NCBI GenBank assembly: GCA_031772625.1
Contig: CM062813.1
Coordinates: forward strand, 762,476,720 to 762,540,719
Origin: Pinus tabuliformis
Lineage: Eukaryota; Streptophyta; Pinopsida; Pinales; Pinaceae
DNA: 64,000 bases
Direction: 5' to 3'
The translations under genes were made by a program, and so were the position numbers. Below, in pieces: positions 63,339-64,000 of the stretch (within the stretch, counting starts at the first letter, position 1; each line of letters opens with the position of its first letter). The notes below the pieces were generated by a model that was not told the origin of the DNA, searched no databases, and saw only the letters and a program-made list of their open reading frames with translations.

Positions 63339-63794
63339 TGTAGGTTTTAACCCCGTACAGAAATTACCTGCATACGAATTCTAAAACACATAAAACAAAA
63401 AATGCAAGAGCATAACACATAAAACACATAGACATAGAGATTTTACCCTAGATCCCAAAACTGGGACTACCAGCTTGATTTTTCATTATGTTCCTTTCAA
63501 TGTTATAATACATATTTATACATGCCGAAGCATCCAATACCATGGACCAAAAACCATCGCGTCCAATACCATGGACCGAGAACCATTGCTTCCAATACCA
63601 TGGACCGAAAACAATCGCGTCCAAAAAACATGTGCGAAAATCATGCACAAAACCATAGGTGGGTCCGCCCAACCTAACACAGCATCCAAAATCAAAATTT
63701 TCTAGGGCGCTACCCCAGACCCCATAAAGTGGGGTTACGGGTACCCGTCAAACCCCCTGTTAACTACGTGGAAAGAATATAACACAACCCAACA
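63339..63794 (-). repeat. 3' LTR of a copia element (element F)
   Basis: 456 bp, plus-strand TGTAGG...CCCAACA. The right side continues with the reverse of a polypurine tract and copia RNase H sequence, so this is the 3' LTR of a minus-strand element. It contains four 29-bp tandem units (63533-63648). The left end cuts the Tat-like LTR. Confidence 0.72.
63533..63648. repeat. 29-bp tandem repeat in the copia F LTR
   Basis: Four units starting at 63533, 63562, 63591 and 63620. Each of the first three contains TCCAATACCATGGACC, while the fourth is diverged. Confidence 0.85.
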
Positions 63795-63809
63795 TTCTCC
63801 CACTAGTTG
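63795..63809 (-). other. Polypurine tract of copia F
   Basis: Minus strand CAACTAGTGGGAGAA directly before the LTR, similar to the tracts of copia A and B. Confidence 0.65.
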
Positions 63810-64000
63810 TTTTCTTTCCACAGGGGGCCACAGGAGAGCTTAATCATTTTTCCAGCCCTGTAACACCCATTGTCTCTCTACAACAAGAGAACTTCTCAGA
63901 ACTCACAGATTTTTTCAATGCATCTACAGTATTCTTCAAAGTGTCCACCTTTACCAGCAACTCCTTTTTGTCTTCTATCATATCCCTCACAAAGTGATAC
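63810..64000 (-). pseudogene. Copia F RNase H C-terminus, partial
   Basis: The minus strand starts at the window edge with YHFVRDMIEDKKELLVKV, continues VDTLKNTVDALKKSVSSEKF, and reaches a stop near 63845. This is the tail of copia pol after the KTKHI block. The KKEL/VDTLKN form differs from copia B. Too short to judge whether the ORF is intact upstream. Confidence 0.65.

Larger units (their letters stand above)
63339..64000 (-). mobile_element. Ty1/copia element F, minus strand, partial
   Basis: Only the 3' LTR, polypurine tract and last part of pol lie in the window. The element continues to the right. A different family from copia A/B, judging by its LTR. Confidence 0.72.

Overview
This window is plant nuclear DNA made almost entirely of transposable elements. 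I see no convincing intact host gene. The evidence for a plant is the set of element families: Ty1/copia elements primed by initiator-Met tRNA, Ty3/gypsy chromovirus, Athila-like and Tat-like elements, a plant L1-type LINE (DUF4283 ORF1, AP-endonuclease, RT, zf-RVT, RNase H), and tRNA-like SINEs. The density of old, nested, heavily mutated elements suggests a large seed-plant genome, possibly a gymnosperm, but the sequence alone does not prove the lineage.

Layout. 1-1854: flank with the 3' end of a copia-type LTR and a short exon-like open stretch at the left edge. 1855-11655: two copia elements on the minus strand in the order LTR-internal-LTR-internal-LTR, sharing the middle LTR. 12413-14521: a copia 5' LTR fragment and two SINE-like elements, one with a 14-bp target-site duplication (TSD). 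14780-15888 and 37953-39899: the two halves of an old plus-strand LINE. They are split by a minus-strand chromovirus (15889-37947, TSD TAGAA). The chromovirus itself carries two further insertions: an apparently intact 7.65-kb LINE (18450-26100, 17-bp TSD) and a young gag-protease-only gypsy element (27726-37184, 1040-bp LTRs, TSD CCAAT). 39900-45387: a pair of ~1-kb direct repeats around an unidentified 3.5-kb interior. 45882-52371: an Athila-like minus-strand element with an extra ORF between integrase and the LTR. It is cut by a Tat-like plus-strand element (52372-63338), which is in turn cut at 63339 by another minus-strand copia that runs off the window.

The youngest pieces are the most informative. 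The LINE has three long uninterrupted ORFs: ORF1 (494 aa), ORF2 (1444 aa) abutting ORF1 at TAA-ATG, and an unrecognised ORF3 (about 424 aa) downstream of the RNase H. The gag-protease element lacks RT and integrase. It carries, just upstream of gag and again downstream of protease, an array of short RNA-type hairpins whose stems differ in sequence but stay self-complementary, while many loops share CTCGTTAAA. ORF3 and this hairpin array are the best candidates for undescribed biology. All identifications were made by eye from motifs. No database search was run and identity figures are estimates.
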